Shown in pieces: positions 62,913-64,000 of a stretch of DNA of 64,000 bases. A program made the translations under genes and the position numbers. Origin of the DNA: CAZOOK01 sp964581385. Its GTDB lineage: Bacteria > Pseudomonadota > Gammaproteobacteria > Nevskiales > Nevskiaceae. The notes beneath the pieces are model-generated. The model was not told the origin of the DNA. It was given only the letters and a program-made list of their open reading frames with translations, and ran no database searches. The DNA lies in contig CAZOOK010000019.1 in assembly GCA_964581385.1 (NCBI GenBank), positions 1 to 64,000 on the forward strand. The letters are read 5' to 3'. Every line of letters starts with the position of its first letter. Position 1 is the first letter of the stretch.

Positions 62913-64000
62913 TTAAGCGGTTACTGCAACTTTCTCTGGCACGGCGCTGACGGCGCCCGCCGCATGCCGGGCCGCAATATAAGCCCAGGTGAAGGTGGGA
63001 CCTATGCTGCCGCCGCCGCCCGCTTCCACGCGTCCCATGACCGATGCGGTGGAAGTGCCGGTGGCATAGAGCCCGGAAATCACCGAGCCGTCGGGGCGCA
63101 GCACGCGCGCCTGCACATCACACACCAGACCGCCGAAGGTGCTGACGTCGCCCGGATAGACCTGCAGTGCGAAGTAGGGACCTTCCTCGAGCGTGCCGAG
63201 GGATGGTGACGGTTGGTGCATCGCGTCGCCCAGCCAGTGGTCGTAGGCGGACTCGCCGCGATGGAAGTCTTCATCGCGCCCATTGCGAACAAAGCCGTTG
63301 AAGCGCTCCACCGACGCTTTCAGCTTGCCCGGATCCATGCCGCATTCGGTGGCGAGTTGCTCAAGGGTGTCGCCACGGCGCAGGAACTTCGAGTCGTACC
63401 AGGGCTGCGGTTTCTTGGAGCCCGGCATGCTGCCGGCCAGCATGTATTTGCGCATGTACTGGCTGTCGATCACCAGCCAGCTCGGCACCGCCGGTGCGGT
63501 TTTGTTGCGTTCGAGCATGCCCCTGCAGAAATCCACGGTGGCGCCGGATTCGCAGATGTAACGCACGCCGGTCTGATCCACGACGATGGCATGCGGCTTG
63601 GACATGTCGCTCTGGACGCCAGTGGGCTTGCCGCCGGGCGGCAGCACCACCTGAAAGCCGATGCGTTCCTTCATCTGCGCGATGGCTGCGCCGATGCGCA
63701 CGCCTTCTTCAATCATTTCGCCGGTGTCCGATTCGGGGACCATGGACCAGCCGGTGGAAGTTCCCGGGACGAACTGGTCCCGCATGCGCTGATTCTGCGC
63801 GAAGCCGCCGGCGTTGATCAGTACGCCGAGGCGCGCATCGATGCGCGAAGAGGCGCCATCTTTTTCGACGAGCACGCCGGTGACGCGCCCGTTCTCGACA
63901 ACGACCTGTTTCACCGGCGAGTTCAAGCGGATTTCCGCCCCCCCCTTGAGCGCGGCCTGCAGCATCTGGCCTTGCAGCGCCTGACCCGCGGTAGCGCGCT
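62913..64000 (-). CDS. KstD-like FAD flavoprotein, 5' end outside the window
   Basis: The frame is open to the right edge, so the N-terminal FAD motif lies beyond the window; ATG 63965 is internal. The sequence from ALQGQMLQAALKGGAEIRLNSPVK to the end parallels the gene at 21455. The C-terminal motif here is GRVEAGGGGSIGP instead of GRSYPGAGCSVGP: the catalytic Tyr of KstD is replaced by Glu, while the Gly four residues later remains. Classical delta1-dehydrogenation is therefore uncertain. It starts the minus-strand unit with the ALDH at 61401. Confidence 0.8.
   Translation of the reverse strand, partial: RATAGQALQGQMLQAALKGGAEIRLNSPVKQVVVENGRVTGVLVEKDGASSRIDARLGVLINAGGFAQNQRMRDQFVPGTSTGWSMVPESDTGEMIEEGVRIGAAIAQMKERIGFQVVLPPGGKPTGVQSDMSKPHAIVVDQTGVRYICESGATVDFCRGMLERNKTAPAVPSWLVIDSQYMRKYMLAGSMPGSKKPQPWYDSKFLRRGDTLEQLATECGMDPGKLKASVERFNGFVRNGRDEDFHRGESAYDHWLGDAMHQPSPSLGTLEEGPYFALQVYPGDVSTFGGLVCDVQARVLRPDGSVISGLYATGTSTASVMGRVEAGGGGSIGPTFTWAYIAARHAAGAVSAVPEKVAVTA

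Overview
This is about 64 kb of GC-rich (roughly 60%) bacterial DNA, very densely packed with catabolic genes. I see no rRNA, tRNA, CRISPR array, transposase or phage gene. Gene content points to a Gram-negative proteobacterium: a TonB-dependent receptor, a porin with a C-terminal Phe, a YfiR protein, Shine-Dalgarno-type starts and a lipobox protein. The style resembles steroid/terpenoid-degrading Gammaproteobacteria (Steroidobacteraceae, Nevskiaceae or Solimonadaceae), but I cannot fix the taxon from the sequence alone.

Layout. (1) 1-4.4 kb is accessory: a minus-strand CHAT-like peptidase candidate (175-1992). Its start overlaps a small upstream ORF that can only be read through a -1 shift at GGGAAAA. 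A beta-propeller lipoprotein (2654-4102) and two inverted-repeat elements lie beside it. (2) 4.4-20.2 kb is a long minus-strand catabolic block: crotonase, AKR, HyuB/HyuA, two class III CoA-transferases, AraC, P450, SDR, ferredoxin, KstD-like flavoprotein, a second crotonase and an EthD-like protein. (3) 20.3-32 kb holds a second AraC regulator, a second KstD-like enzyme, then ALDH-SDR-acyl-CoA dehydrogenase and a P450 carrying an extra C-terminal domain behind a palindromic operator. A TetR regulator, an acyl-CoA synthetase and an SDR follow. (4) 32-40.8 kb contains a kinase-fold phosphotransferase, a TonB receptor-YfiR pair, an MFS pump, a large unknown secreted protein and a duplicated-core membrane protein. 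(5) 40.8-56.3 kb returns to catabolism: GMC oxidoreductase, AKR, molybdopterin oxidoreductase, EthD-like, SDRs, two sulfotransferase-fold proteins, a P450cam-like P450, AraC, zinc alcohol dehydrogenase, metallo-beta-lactamase-fold protein and SnoaL-like protein. (6) 56.3-64 kb has TetR, porin, a PstS-like periplasmic protein, a probable acyl-CoA dehydrogenase remnant, an epoxide hydrolase, an atypical SDR, an ALDH and a third KstD-like gene running off the end.

How it may work together (inference). Outer-membrane uptake would be by the TonB receptor and porin. Oxygenation would be by three P450s with one 2Fe-2S ferredoxin. Alcohol/ketone/aldehyde chemistry would be by SDR, AKR, GMC, MDR and ALDH enzymes, and ring desaturation by KstD-like flavoenzymes. 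CoA activation would be by the ligase and CoA-transferases, possibly with ATP-dependent carboxylation by HyuAB, and C-C cleavage by crotonases and an acyl-CoA dehydrogenase. The likely substrate is a polycyclic isoprenoid (steroid or terpenoid). Two AraC regulators sit beside P450 genes, a third AraC regulator is divergent from a crotonase gene, and two TetR regulators are present. The most unusual spots are the CHAT/frameshift cassette, the P450 fusion, the HyuAB-CoA-transferase module, and several enzyme homologues whose canonical catalytic residues are replaced.
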